Part shown: piece after piece, positions 56,452 to 64,000 of the stretch
Position numbering within the stretch: the first letter of the stretch is position 1
Layout of the letters: the number at the start of each line of letters is the position of its first letter
Assembly (NCBI RefSeq): GCF_000166275.1
Contig: NZ_CM001023.1
Location: 1,011,001 to 1,075,000 of the forward strand
Direction of reading: 5' to 3'
DNA length: 64,000 nucleotides
DNA from: Algoriphagus machipongonensis
Lineage (GTDB): Bacteria > Bacteroidota > Bacteroidia > Cytophagales > Cyclobacteriaceae
Made by a program: the position numbers and the translations under genes
The notes under the pieces: generated by a model
Told to the model about the DNA's origin: nothing
Database searches by the model: none
The model's input: the letters and a program-made list of their open reading frames with translations, nothing else

Positions 56452-57819
56452 TTAGACTTGATCTGGTTCAGGATGAATATATCCATCTCGATATGGCCTT
56501 CTTAAAAGAGATGTCGCCTCTTGATCACCAACGATAGTCATGGTTTTGGGGTCATACTTCAAGGCTCTACCTCCTAATTCCATGGACATATTTGCTAAAA
56601 TGCATGAAGCAGTGGAAATATGTCCTTGGAGAACATCAGCAACTGGCAGGGTATCATTATCAATTGCTTGAAGCCAGTCTTTCAACTGTTCTCGGGTAGC
56701 TGGAGCGGCATGGATTTCTATATCCTTCTCGGTGACATCCTCCGGGAATTGCTCCTTCTCTAACACCACTGGATAATGAATAGGCTCTCCATTGTTTCTG
56801 CCTTCCGGATAAAAATCGGCCCGCATCGGACTACCTGCAAGAGTCCCGTTTTCACCATAAATTTTAAATGCCCAAGGGTAATCTTTATCCACAGGATTTC
56901 CCCAAGTTCTATGTTGCCAAACCACATTGATTTCATCAAATTCAAAAATGGCAGTTTGTGTATCTGAGATATTAGCAATGGAATCTTTATCAACATAAAT
57001 CCCTCCTGTGGAAGATACTTGTACGGGCCAGCCTAAATCAAGCATCCATCTTACAGCATCCAGCATATGCACACACATGTCTCCGACGATACCATTTCCA
57101 TATTCCATAAATGCTCTCCATCCTCTATGTAAGATTCCACGGTAGGGCAGCTTAGGTGCTGGTCCTGCCCAGAAGTCATAATTGATGTTTTCCGGAACAG
57201 GGATGACATCTGGATGACTGCTGTTTCGCATATGGTAATAGCAGCAAACTTCCGCATGGGAGATTTTACCCAATTTTCCGGAATCAATAATTTCTTTCTT
57301 TGCCTGAACCAAATGGGGAGTACTTCTACGCTGAGTACCGATTTGTACCTTTCGGTCGTATTTTCTGGCTGCTGCCAAAATTGCCTCACCTTCAATGACA
57401 TCTACGGAAATCGGCTTTTGCAAATAAACATGTGCTCCACTTTTAACAGCTTCTATGGCTATCAAGGCATGCCAATGATCTGGTGTCCCAACTAAAACAT
57501 ATTCTGGTTTCTCTTTCGCAAGAAGTTCTTTATAATCTTCGTAAAGTGCAGGTACTTTACCTGATTTCTGACGGGTTGCTACCAGTTTGCCAGCTTCTTC
57601 CAACTGCTTGGAGTCCACATCACATAGCGCGACAACTTCCACATCAGCCACTTGAATCAATCGAAAGAGGTCAGACTTACCATACCAGCCTGTACCAATC
57701 AGCGCAACTTGCAAAGGGCCTTCCCGATCTTTAAAGTCCATTCCTAGCAGTCCAAAGCTAGCAAGTGACATGAGGGCAGTACTTCCTTTTAAAAATTCTC
57801 TTCGATTCAGGGGATTCAT
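56452..57819 (-). CDS. Gfo/Idh/MocA oxidoreductase with Tat-type signal (copy 2)
   Basis: A 455-residue tandem paralogue of the preceding gene. NRREFLKGSTALMSLASFG is the Tat-like signal; VALIGTGWYGKSDLFRL and VYLQKPISVDV match the same blocks. The 135-bp gap between the copies holds no terminator, so both may share a transcript starting from this gene. Differences concentrate in the middle of the substrate domain, suggesting related but distinct substrates. Confidence 0.87.
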   Translation of the reverse strand: MNPLNRREFLKGSTALMSLASFGLLGMDFKDREGPLQVALIGTGWYGKSDLFRLIQVADVEVVALCDVDSKQLEEAGKLVATRQKSGKVPALYEDYKELLAKEKPEYVLVGTPDHWHALIAIEAVKSGAHVYLQKPISVDVIEGEAILAAARKYDRKVQIGTQRRSTPHLVQAKKEIIDSGKLGKISHAEVCCYYHMRNSSHPDVIPVPENINYDFWAGPAPKLPYRGILHRGWRAFMEYGNGIVGDMCVHMLDAVRWMLDLGWPVQVSSTGGIYVDKDSIANISDTQTAIFEFDEINVVWQHRTWGNPVDKDYPWAFKIYGENGTLAGSPMRADFYPEGRNNGEPIHYPVVLEKEQFPEDVTEKDIEIHAAPATREQLKDWLQAIDNDTLPVADVLQGHISTASCILANMSMELGGRALKYDPKTMTIVGDQEATSLLRRPYRDGYIHPEPDQV

Positions 57820-57962
57820 AAGTTATGATTTGAGGGTTTAAGGTTTTGAATTTACAAAAAGCAAGAATTTTGGCAAGTGAAATAAATGATGGTGCATGGT
57901 GTCATTGATAAACCGAAGGGGGTTTCAAAAAATGGAAGGAACTAAATATCGAAATTCTAAAA

Positions 57963-58424
57963 CTATTTAGCTTGCCAGTCTAGCTGCTTTCCATTTTCAG
58001 CCGCCTCCTTGTCTTTTTGGTTTCCCACTGCAATTCCAATAGCTATTCCAATGGGTAACCCTATTCCCAAAAAGGCCAGATTTCCTAAAGACATTCCAAA
58101 CGCAACACCCATTGGAATTCCGAAGACTGCCATGCCTAAAGCAAGCCATTGAGTTTGATAATGGTTTTTGGGAACAATCCCCAGTTCTTTTTCTAGCAGT
58201 TTTAAAATAGATGTTTGTGCAGCCTTCATCTGCTTGATTAACTGTGGATCTGTTCCTCTGAATTCGTTTACCCCAGCGATAATTTCATTAAGCTGGGATT
58301 CAATTGAATCGGGGATTTCTTTTTCTTCAATTGCCTTCAAAAGTGTACTCAGATTATGAAAAGCTTTTGCAAGTTTTGGGTTTTCTTCGAAAGAAGGACG
58401 CGAAGTGAGTAGAGAAAGGGACAT
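57963..58424 (-). CDS. Hypothetical protein with C-terminal glycine-zipper membrane hairpin
   Basis: A 153-residue protein not assigned to a named family. Residues 1-90 are helical and charged; residues 95-138 form two hydrophobic segments rich in glycine (GMAVFGIPMGVAFGMSLG, then GIGLPIGIAIGIAVG), a pattern that lets helices pack tightly in membranes. It ends with a charged tail. ATG 58424 is preferred over an upstream TTG at 58445. Neighbours do not reveal a function. Confidence 0.65.
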   Translation of the reverse strand: MSLSLLTSRPSFEENPKLAKAFHNLSTLLKAIEEKEIPDSIESQLNEIIAGVNEFRGTDPQLIKQMKAAQTSILKLLEKELGIVPKNHYQTQWLALGMAVFGIPMGVAFGMSLGNLAFLGIGLPIGIAIGIAVGNQKDKEAAENGKQLDWQAK

Positions 58425-58527
58425 AAGAGTTAGTAGTAAATGCAAAATTTACTCATCACTAACTTGAAAAGCTAACCTGTTACCAAATTCTATTTGATTA
58501 CTAGTTGTTTTACTTTCGAGTCTGAAA

Positions 58528-59598
58528 TCAGAACTTCACTCCAAATCTTTCCCCTAATTCAGTTAAATCTTTTACTACCGGGTCTAGCAATGGGATTCCT
58601 TCTTTCATTCTGATTGTTTCCAATTCCCGCTCAGGATCTCCTGGTATCAAAACTTTTTCATTTCCAGGAGTTGGTTTTGCCTCTCTAAAGCGACTAATCC
58701 AATTGTCCATGTGAGCTTTGAATTCATCAGCCGGACGGAAAGCATCCACGCGCATAGCACCAAAGAAATGGCCTATTCCTTCTCCTACCGGATTAGGGTC
58801 TGGATCTAAAAAAGCAACAAATGGAGGGACCCAAGGACCATAATTGGCGCCAGATAAAACTGCCGAAAAAATATCCACTATAGAACCTAATGCATACCCT
58901 TTATGAGACCCATGTTCTCGGTCTCCACCCAAAGGAAGTAATGCTCCTCCTTCTTTCACGCCAGTTGCTGAGGTGGTGGGATTGCCATCTTTGTCTTGAA
59001 CCCAGCCTGTAGGAGTATCCATTCCTTTTCTTTGAAGGATTTCAAGCTTGCCATTTGCAGCCGTGGTGGTAGCCATATCTGCCACAAATGCCGGTTGGTT
59101 TTTTGCTGGAATGGCAACGGAAATGGGATTGGTGCCTAATAATCTCTCCTGGGAAAAAGTAGGAGCAACCAAAGGACTTGCGTTGGTAAGTGAGATGCCG
59201 ATCATATCATGCTCCAAAGCTTGCATCGCGTGATAGCCTGCAATTCCGTAGTGATTAGAGTTTTTGACTGAAACCCAACCCGTGCCTGCTATTTTGGCTT
59301 TTTCTATAGCTACTTTCATTGCAAAAGGGGCTACTACTAACCCCAGTCCGCCATCTCCATCTACCACCGCAGTGGAAGGAGTTTCATGAACGACTTTTAC
59401 ATTGGGGGTTGCATTAATTCTTCCTTTCTCCCATAATCTAACATATCCTGATAGTCTAGCGACACCATGACTGTCTACCCCTCTTAAATCTGCAGATAGT
59501 AAAACATCTGTTGCAGTTTTTGCATCGCTTTCAGGGCATCCGATTTTTGTGAGCATGCTAAAAGTAAATTCTCGGAGTTGATCGTAAGAATAAGTCAT
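58528..59598 (-). CDS. Ldh-family (malate/L-lactate/ureidoglycolate) dehydrogenase
   Basis: A 356-residue member of the NAD(P)-dependent Ldh_2 family, unrelated in fold to classical LDH. VLLSADLRGVDSHGVARL, VKNSNHYGIAGYHAM and GSHKGYALGSIVDI are family signatures; the His in SNHYG is the expected active-site residue. It acts on 2-hydroxy acids such as malate or lactate, but the substrate cannot be told. ATG 59598 fits the family start; an ATG at 59616 adds 6 residues. Confidence 0.87.
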   Translation of the reverse strand: MTYSYDQLREFTFSMLTKIGCPESDAKTATDVLLSADLRGVDSHGVARLSGYVRLWEKGRINATPNVKVVHETPSTAVVDGDGGLGLVVAPFAMKVAIEKAKIAGTGWVSVKNSNHYGIAGYHAMQALEHDMIGISLTNASPLVAPTFSQERLLGTNPISVAIPAKNQPAFVADMATTTAANGKLEILQRKGMDTPTGWVQDKDGNPTTSATGVKEGGALLPLGGDREHGSHKGYALGSIVDIFSAVLSGANYGPWVPPFVAFLDPDPNPVGEGIGHFFGAMRVDAFRPADEFKAHMDNWISRFREAKPTPGNEKVLIPGDPERELETIRMKEGIPLLDPVVKDLTELGERFGVKF

Positions 59599-59675
59599 GA
59601 AATTTAAATTTTTCAATAGCCTTCCATTGGGCTAAATGGTTAAAGTTACAAAAGCAGGAGCTTAGTAAAACAGGA

Positions 59676-60617
59676 TTAAACCGGAGTTGTAGAATTCAAA
59701 ACTCTGGAAATTGCCCCTTCCTTCAAAGCGTAATGAGAGCAAGTAATCGAGCGAACAGGTATTTGTCGCAGAATGAATTCAATTAAGCTTGAAGCGACCA
59801 CAATCATATCTACACGCATGGGGATCATTCCCGGTATTGCTAAACGTTCTTCTTTATTTTTTGTAAGCAGCATATGATGAATCTTTTGAAATTCCTCCAA
59901 TGGAAGTTCAAAAACATGCTGTCCAGTTAATTTGCACTGAAGCATGGATTCAAAGTAGATGTCTGTCAACGTATCAAAAGTGCCAGAAGCTCCAACAAGT
60001 CCTGTTGGTTTAAATTTGTCTATTGCCTCTAAAAGTGGACTCAGATTTTTTTGAAGATAAGATTCCAGTTTGGAAATTTCTTCTGGAAGAATTGGGTCAT
60101 GGTAATGGAAGAGTTCCAATAAACGCTGCCCTCCAATTTCAAAGCTTTGCTTCCAAAGAACTTCTTTGGAGCATCCGATGATAAATTCAACGGATCCCCC
60201 GCCGATATCCATCATCAATTCTACCTGTCCATTTAATGATCCGGAAAGCTTAATTCCCTCATAAATCATCTGCGCTTCTTCTACTCCTGAAATTACCTGA
60301 ATTTTGATGCCAGTGAGTTCAAGGACTTTTTCAACGAAATCAGGGCCATTTTCAGCATTTCTGACAGCACTGGTAGCAAAAGCAAAAACCTGATCGATGT
60401 TTTCTCCGTCAATCAGGTTTTTAAAATGTGTTAATGTATGGAAAGCTCTTTTTTGAGCGTCTTCAGCAAGTTGATTCTGATTGATCCCACCTTTACCCAA
60501 TTTTACAGGAATCTTCTCCTTGTAAATGGTTTTAAAGCCAAGTTCATTTAATTCTACCAATAACAAATGAAATGTATTGGTCCCCATATCTATTACCGCC
60601 GCTTTACGGGTGTTCAT
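59676..60617 (-). CDS. Exopolyphosphatase/GppA-family phosphatase
   Basis: A 313-residue member of the ASKHA fold. VIDMGTNTFHLLLVEL (about 8-23), TSAVRNAENG, VEEAQMIYEG and MDIGGGSVEFIIG are the Ppx/GppA signatures. It has only the N-terminal two-domain core and lacks the long C-terminal HD extension of E. coli Ppx and GppA. It cleaves polyphosphate or pppGpp; these two roles cannot be separated from sequence. Confidence 0.88.
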   Translation of the reverse strand: MNTRKAAVIDMGTNTFHLLLVELNELGFKTIYKEKIPVKLGKGGINQNQLAEDAQKRAFHTLTHFKNLIDGENIDQVFAFATSAVRNAENGPDFVEKVLELTGIKIQVISGVEEAQMIYEGIKLSGSLNGQVELMMDIGGGSVEFIIGCSKEVLWKQSFEIGGQRLLELFHYHDPILPEEISKLESYLQKNLSPLLEAIDKFKPTGLVGASGTFDTLTDIYFESMLQCKLTGQHVFELPLEEFQKIHHMLLTKNKEERLAIPGMIPMRVDMIVVASSLIEFILRQIPVRSITCSHYALKEGAISRVLNSTTPV

Positions 60618-60809
60618 ATGCCGCCAATTTTAAGATGGGCGAATATAGAAAGTTATTTGAAATGAGAGGGATGGAACATGTTTTTTATAGAGAATTTATT
60701 CATAAAAAATAAATGAAGTTTAAAATTGAGCTATTTCACCGCAAATCTCATTTTTGATTAGAAATCCTTCTTTTGTAATTGGAATATTTCGCAGCCTCAT
60801 AAAGCCTGC

Positions 60810-60817
60810 TATATTTG
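60810..60817 (+). promoter_or_regulatory. -7 box for the acyl-CoA carboxylase gene
   Basis: TATATTTG matches TAnnTTTG, 20 bp before the ATG at 60838. It lies inside the longer open frame from 60754, supporting the later start. No clear -33 box. Confidence 0.55.
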
Positions 60818-60837
60818 ACTTTAATAAATACCTACTT

Positions 60838-62421
60838 ATGAAGGAATCAAATAAACCCAAACAAGGATTGCCAAATGCAGCTGATAAAGTTGAGTTGTTA
60901 AAAAAGAAAAATGCGGAAGCCCTTTTAGGCGGAGGGGAAAAGAGGATTGAAAGCCAACATAAGAAAGGAAAGTTGACAGCCCGGGAGCGGGTTGAACTAT
61001 TAATGGACGAGGGGACTTTTCAAGAGATAGATAAATTTGTAATGCACCGGGCCAAGGATTTTGGACTAGATAAAGAACATTATTTGGGAGATGGTGTGGT
61101 TACAGGTTATGGAGATATTAATGGGCGTTTAGTCTATGTTTTTTCTCAGGATTTTACAGTTTTTGGGGGCTCCCTTTCTGAAACGCATGCTGAGAAAATT
61201 TGCAAAATCATGGATATGGCCATGAAAAATGGGGCTCCGGTGATAGGCTTGAATGACTCGGGTGGCGCCAGAATTCAGGAAGGAGTTAATTCTTTGGGAG
61301 GATATGCAGATATATTCTATAGAAATACTTTAGCATCAGGTGTCATTCCTCAAATCTCAGCGATTATGGGGCCTTGTGCTGGAGGAGCAGTTTATTCCCC
61401 TGCGATCACCGATTTTATTCTGATGGTAGAAAATACCTCTTATATGTTTGTGACCGGGCCTAATGTGGTAAAGACTGTTACCCAAGAAAATGTTACTGCA
61501 GAGGAATTGGGAGGAGCTTCTGCCCATAGTACCAAAAGTGGAGTTACTCATTTTGCCTGCGCAAATGAATTGGAATGCATTCAGCATCTTAAAAAGATTC
61601 TTAGTTATATGCCTCAAAATTGTGAGGAAATAGCCCCTGTCTATCCGTATGAATTATTGGAAGATGAAAGCAGGGCTGAACTTGACACCCTGATTCCAGA
61701 AAACCCGAATCATCCTTATGATATAAGAGATGCTGTAAATGGGATTGTAGATGAAGGTTCGTTTTTGGAAGTGCATGAAAATTATGCGGACAATATAGTA
61801 GTTGGCTTTGCGAGAATTGCAGGGAGAAGTATTGGGATTGTAGGGAACCAACCCCAGTCTATGGCCGGTGTTTTGGATAATCAAGCTTCAACAAAAGCTG
61901 CTCGATTTGTTAGAACTTGCGATAGTTTTAATGTCCCTTTGCTAGTTTTAGTTGATGTGCCGGGCTTTTTGCCTGGAACAGATCAAGAGTGGAATGGGAT
62001 TATTTCCAATGGAGCAAAACTATTGTATGCTTTCTCGGAAGCTACCGTTCCTAGAATTACTGTGATTACCAGAAAAGCGTATGGTGGCGCCTATGATGTG
62101 ATGAACTCCAAACATATCGGGGCGGATTTAAATTTCGCATGGCCCTCAGCCGAAATTGCTGTCATGGGTGCTAAAGGAGCATCTGAAATAATATTCAGAA
62201 AAGAGATCGCTGAAGCAGAAGACCCAGAAGCAAAGCTTCAGGAAAAAGTGGATGAGTATACGGCCAAGTTTGCTAACCCATATCGGGCGGCACATAGAGG
62301 ATTCATTGACGAGGTGATTATGCCATCGGAGACAAGAATTAAACTTATCAAAGCGTTTAAAATGCTGGAAAACAAAGTGGATAAAATCCCTAGGAAAAAG
62401 CATGGCAATATTCCTCTATGA
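60838..62421 (+). CDS. Acyl-CoA carboxylase beta subunit (carboxyltransferase)
   Basis: A 527-residue biotin-dependent carboxyltransferase of the PccB/methylmalonyl-CoA decarboxylase alpha type. The N-half has [31 protein letters not shown] and [17 protein letters not shown]; the C-half has [14 protein letters not shown] and [16 protein letters not shown]. Substrate is likely propionyl-CoA. No biotin carboxylase or biotin carrier is next to it, so partners lie elsewhere. The open frame extends to 60754 but the promoter box favours ATG 60838. Confidence 0.92.
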   Translation: MKESNKPKQGLPNAADKVELLKKKNAEALLGGGEKRIESQHKKGKLTARERVELLMDEGTFQEIDKFVMHRAKDFGLDKEHYLGDGVVTGYGDINGRLVYVFSQDFTVFGGSLSETHAEKICKIMDMAMKNGAPVIGLNDSGGARIQEGVNSLGGYADIFYRNTLASGVIPQISAIMGPCAGGAVYSPAITDFILMVENTSYMFVTGPNVVKTVTQENVTAEELGGASAHSTKSGVTHFACANELECIQHLKKILSYMPQNCEEIAPVYPYELLEDESRAELDTLIPENPNHPYDIRDAVNGIVDEGSFLEVHENYADNIVVGFARIAGRSIGIVGNQPQSMAGVLDNQASTKAARFVRTCDSFNVPLLVLVDVPGFLPGTDQEWNGIISNGAKLLYAFSEATVPRITVITRKAYGGAYDVMNSKHIGADLNFAWPSAEIAVMGAKGASEIIFRKEIAEAEDPEAKLQEKVDEYTAKFANPYRAAHRGFIDEVIMPSETRIKLIKAFKMLENKVDKIPRKKHGNIPL

Positions 62422-62450
62422 GTTAGTAGCTTCTATACAATAGACGTGTG

Positions 62451-62727
62451 AAGAAATTCCCACCAGAAAAGAGATTGGTTTTGGCTCAGTAAATACAATG
62501 CGAAGCTAGTTCTGTAGCATTGAATATTGCTGAAAGTTCTACTGGTCAGTCAAGGGGGAATTCAAGAAGTTTTTGGGTTATTCTATTCGGTTTTGAATTC
62601 AGGCGGTAAGTAACCTTTACTTTGGAAAGAAAAGAGAAATAATAAATGAAAGTGAATTTCAAAAACTTAATGAGGCTTATGATTTGCTAACAACAAAACT
62701 CCAAGCATTAAGAAATTCAATTAATTA
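62451..62727 (+). pseudogene. Decayed four-helix-bundle (S23/rRNA intervening-sequence type) gene
   Basis: Conceptual translation gives KKFPPEKRLVLAQ, then a TAA stop, then IQCEASSVALNIAESSTGQS, a frameshift at the GGGGG run (62569-62573), EFKKFLGYSIRF, a TGA stop, and ESEFQKLNEAYDLLTTKLQA up to the TAA at 62725-62727. The pieces follow, in order, the consensus of the S23 four-helix-bundle proteins first found inside 23S rRNA intervening sequences. Three lesions mean it is dead. The N-terminal 20-30 residues are not recognisable. Confidence 0.8.
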
Positions 62728-62732
62728 AAATA

Positions 62733-62763
62733 CCACCTACTGTGGACTGTCGTCCGTAGATGG
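62733..62763. repeat. Imperfect hairpin upstream of the second M42 gene
   Basis: CCACCTAC...GGAC (62733-62747) pairs imperfectly with GTCC.TAGATGG (62752-62763). It may be a repeat remnant or a weak terminator; no T-run follows. Confidence 0.35.
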
Positions 62764-62779
62764 TAGACTAAATAATATT

Positions 62780-63862
62780 ATGAGCAATAACATTACAAAG
62801 GAGCAACAAGCTTTCCTTACCAATTACCTAAATAACGCTTCGCCAACAGGTTTTGAAGCTTCAGGTCAGCAGATTTGGCTTGATTACATCAAACCATATG
62901 TGGACAGTTATTTCACAGATAACTATGGGACCGCAGTGGGAGTTATCAATCCCGATGCCGATTACAAATTTGTGATCGAGGCCCATGCAGATGAAATCAG
63001 TTGGTTTGTGAACTACATCAAAGAAGATGGTTATATCTATGTGCGTAGGAATGGAGGTTCGGATCATATGATTGCACCTTCTATGCGAGTAAATATTCAC
63101 ACAGATAAAGGGATGCTTCCAGGTGTTTTTGGCTGGCCGGCAATTCACGTTAGGAAAAATGGCAAAGAAGATACTCCAACTTTAGATAATATATTTATCG
63201 ATGTAGGAGCTAGGACAAAAGAAGAAGTGGAGGAAATGGGCATTCATGTTGGCTGTGTCATTACTTTCAAAGACGAGTTGACAGAATTAAATGGGAAGTA
63301 CTATTCAGGCCGTGCTTTGGATAATAGAATCGGAGGGTACATGATTGCTCAGGTTGCAAGAAAAATTAAGGAATCTGGCAAAAAACTTCCTTTTGGACTT
63401 TATGTTGTGAATGCAGTTCAAGAAGAAATCGGACTACGAGGTGCAGAAATGATTGCGGCAAAGCTGAAACCTAATGCTGCTATAATTACGGATGTTTGCC
63501 ACGATACTACTGCTCCTTTATATAATAAGGTAGTCAGTGGAGATTTGTCCGCAGGCAAAGGACCTGTATTACCCGTTGGAGCTTCTGTTCACAAAAAATT
63601 ATTAGACTTAATTATAGCCTCTGCAAAGAAGAACGATATTCCTTTCCAGCGATCAACTGCTTCAAGGTCTACAGGTACAGACACGGATGCTTTTGCCTAT
63701 TCTAATGAAGGTGTACCTTCTGCGCTGATCTCCCTACCGTTGAAATATATGCATACGACCGTAGAAACAGCCAGCAAAGAAGATATTGAGCAGGTGATCA
63801 ATTTGATGTATGAGTTCTTGATTGAATTTGATCCAAAATTTGATTTTCGTTATATAAAGTAG
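62780..63862 (+). CDS. M42-family glutamyl/leucyl aminopeptidase
   Basis: A 360-residue cobalt/zinc aminopeptidase that forms tetrahedral dodecamers in the family. Metal and catalytic residues are visible: AHADE (His69, Asp71), LDNR (Asp181), QEEIGLRGA (Glu215, Glu216), TDVCHD (Asp238) and MHTTVE (His335). Length is typical of M42. It is full-length, unlike the 302-residue relative at 3021. Confidence 0.92.
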   Translation: MSNNITKEQQAFLTNYLNNASPTGFEASGQQIWLDYIKPYVDSYFTDNYGTAVGVINPDADYKFVIEAHADEISWFVNYIKEDGYIYVRRNGGSDHMIAPSMRVNIHTDKGMLPGVFGWPAIHVRKNGKEDTPTLDNIFIDVGARTKEEVEEMGIHVGCVITFKDELTELNGKYYSGRALDNRIGGYMIAQVARKIKESGKKLPFGLYVVNAVQEEIGLRGAEMIAAKLKPNAAIITDVCHDTTAPLYNKVVSGDLSAGKGPVLPVGASVHKKLLDLIIASAKKNDIPFQRSTASRSTGTDTDAFAYSNEGVPSALISLPLKYMHTTVETASKEDIEQVINLMYEFLIEFDPKFDFRYIK

Positions 63863-63892
63863 TCGATTATTTAAGTACTGGCTATTTCAAAA

Positions 63893-64000
63893 ATGAAAAT
63901 CACTGACCAGCTTAGACGAACCCTTACAATTACTACCGCTCCAAAAAGGATAGTTTCTTTAGTCCCATCTCAAACAGAACTTTTGGTTTATTTGGGTTTG
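63893..64000 (+). CDS. BtuF-like metal/cobalamin-binding protein, N-terminal fragment
   Basis: 36 codons starting MKITDQLRRTLTI and including PKRIVSLVPSQTELLVYLG, which is the usual first strand of helical-backbone metal-receptor (TroA-type, BtuF-like) substrate-binding proteins. No signal peptide precedes it, which suggests a cytosolic or atypical member. It is cut by the window end, so the subtype is open. Confidence 0.65.
   Translation, partial: MKITDQLRRTLTITTAPKRIVSLVPSQTELLVYLGL

Noticed and set aside
62422..62450. An intact small gene after the acyl-CoA carboxylase
   Set aside because: No start with a sensible leader opens a frame that joins the S23-like pieces; the region is best read as a pseudogene with a lost N-terminus.
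1..64000. tRNA, rRNA, CRISPR arrays or insertion sequences
   Set aside because: I saw no cloverleaf, no regularly spaced repeats and no transposase gene; a covariance-model scan would be needed to exclude small RNAs fully.

Overview
The window reads as chromosome of a Bacteroidota bacterium, most likely a marine or aquatic member of the Cytophagales (Cyclobacteriaceae, Algoriphagus-like). The taxon is inferred from protein style and gene set; no rRNA is present to prove it. Supporting signs are repeated matches to the Bacteroidota -7 promoter box TAnnTTTG, A-rich leaders in place of Shine-Dalgarno sites, a DNA polymerase III alpha subunit with a fused exonuclease domain, OmpA proteins with calcium-binding TSP3 repeats, tandem Gfo/Idh/MocA oxidoreductases with Tat signals, and a two-motif DnaJ. 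No tRNA or rRNA gene, CRISPR array, prophage or complete insertion sequence was found.

Layout. 1-2.9 kb: 5' end of upp and two OmpA paralogues, each with its own terminator. 3-7.9 kb: an M42 peptidase, hpt, adk, obg, grpE and dnaJ. 8-11 kb: a secreted protein and a NatAB-type ABC exporter. 11.2-15 kb: dps, a histidine kinase, a foldback repeat and prfC. 15-18 kb: an adenine deaminase followed closely by a SIR2-domain protein. 18.1-19.7 kb: cmk-ispH. 19.8-24.5 kb: nqrABCDE, closed by a terminator with no nqrF. 24.6-28.4 kb: a DUF1080 protein, a DUF502 protein, the selenouridine pair selD/mnmH, and trxA. 28.5-32.8 kb: dnaE. 33-38.7 kb: a glycosyltransferase-sigma factor-rsmG operon divergent from tgt-lptG-EamA. 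38.7-40.1 kb: a PemK-type toxin-antitoxin pair with a palindromic operator, then ispE.

40.4-52.1 kb is the centrepiece: one long operon for branched-chain amino acids, ilvD-ilvB-ilvN-ilvC-leuA-leuC-leuD-(second LeuA/CimA-like synthase)-leuB. A good promoter precedes a 16-residue leader peptide in which 10 residues are Val, Leu or Ile. Three mutually exclusive pairing segments follow, the last forming a terminator just before ilvD. This has every sequence element of ribosome-mediated transcription attenuation.

52.2-64 kb: a PHP-domain lipoprotein, truA whose last codons lie in a palindromic repeat, a GNAT acetyltransferase, two Gfo/Idh/MocA paralogues, a small membrane protein, an Ldh-type dehydrogenase, a Ppx/GppA phosphatase, an acyl-CoA carboxylase beta subunit, a decayed four-helix-bundle (S23) gene, a second M42 peptidase and the start of a BtuF-like binding protein. 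Several short interspersed palindromes, probably REP-like, sit between genes.
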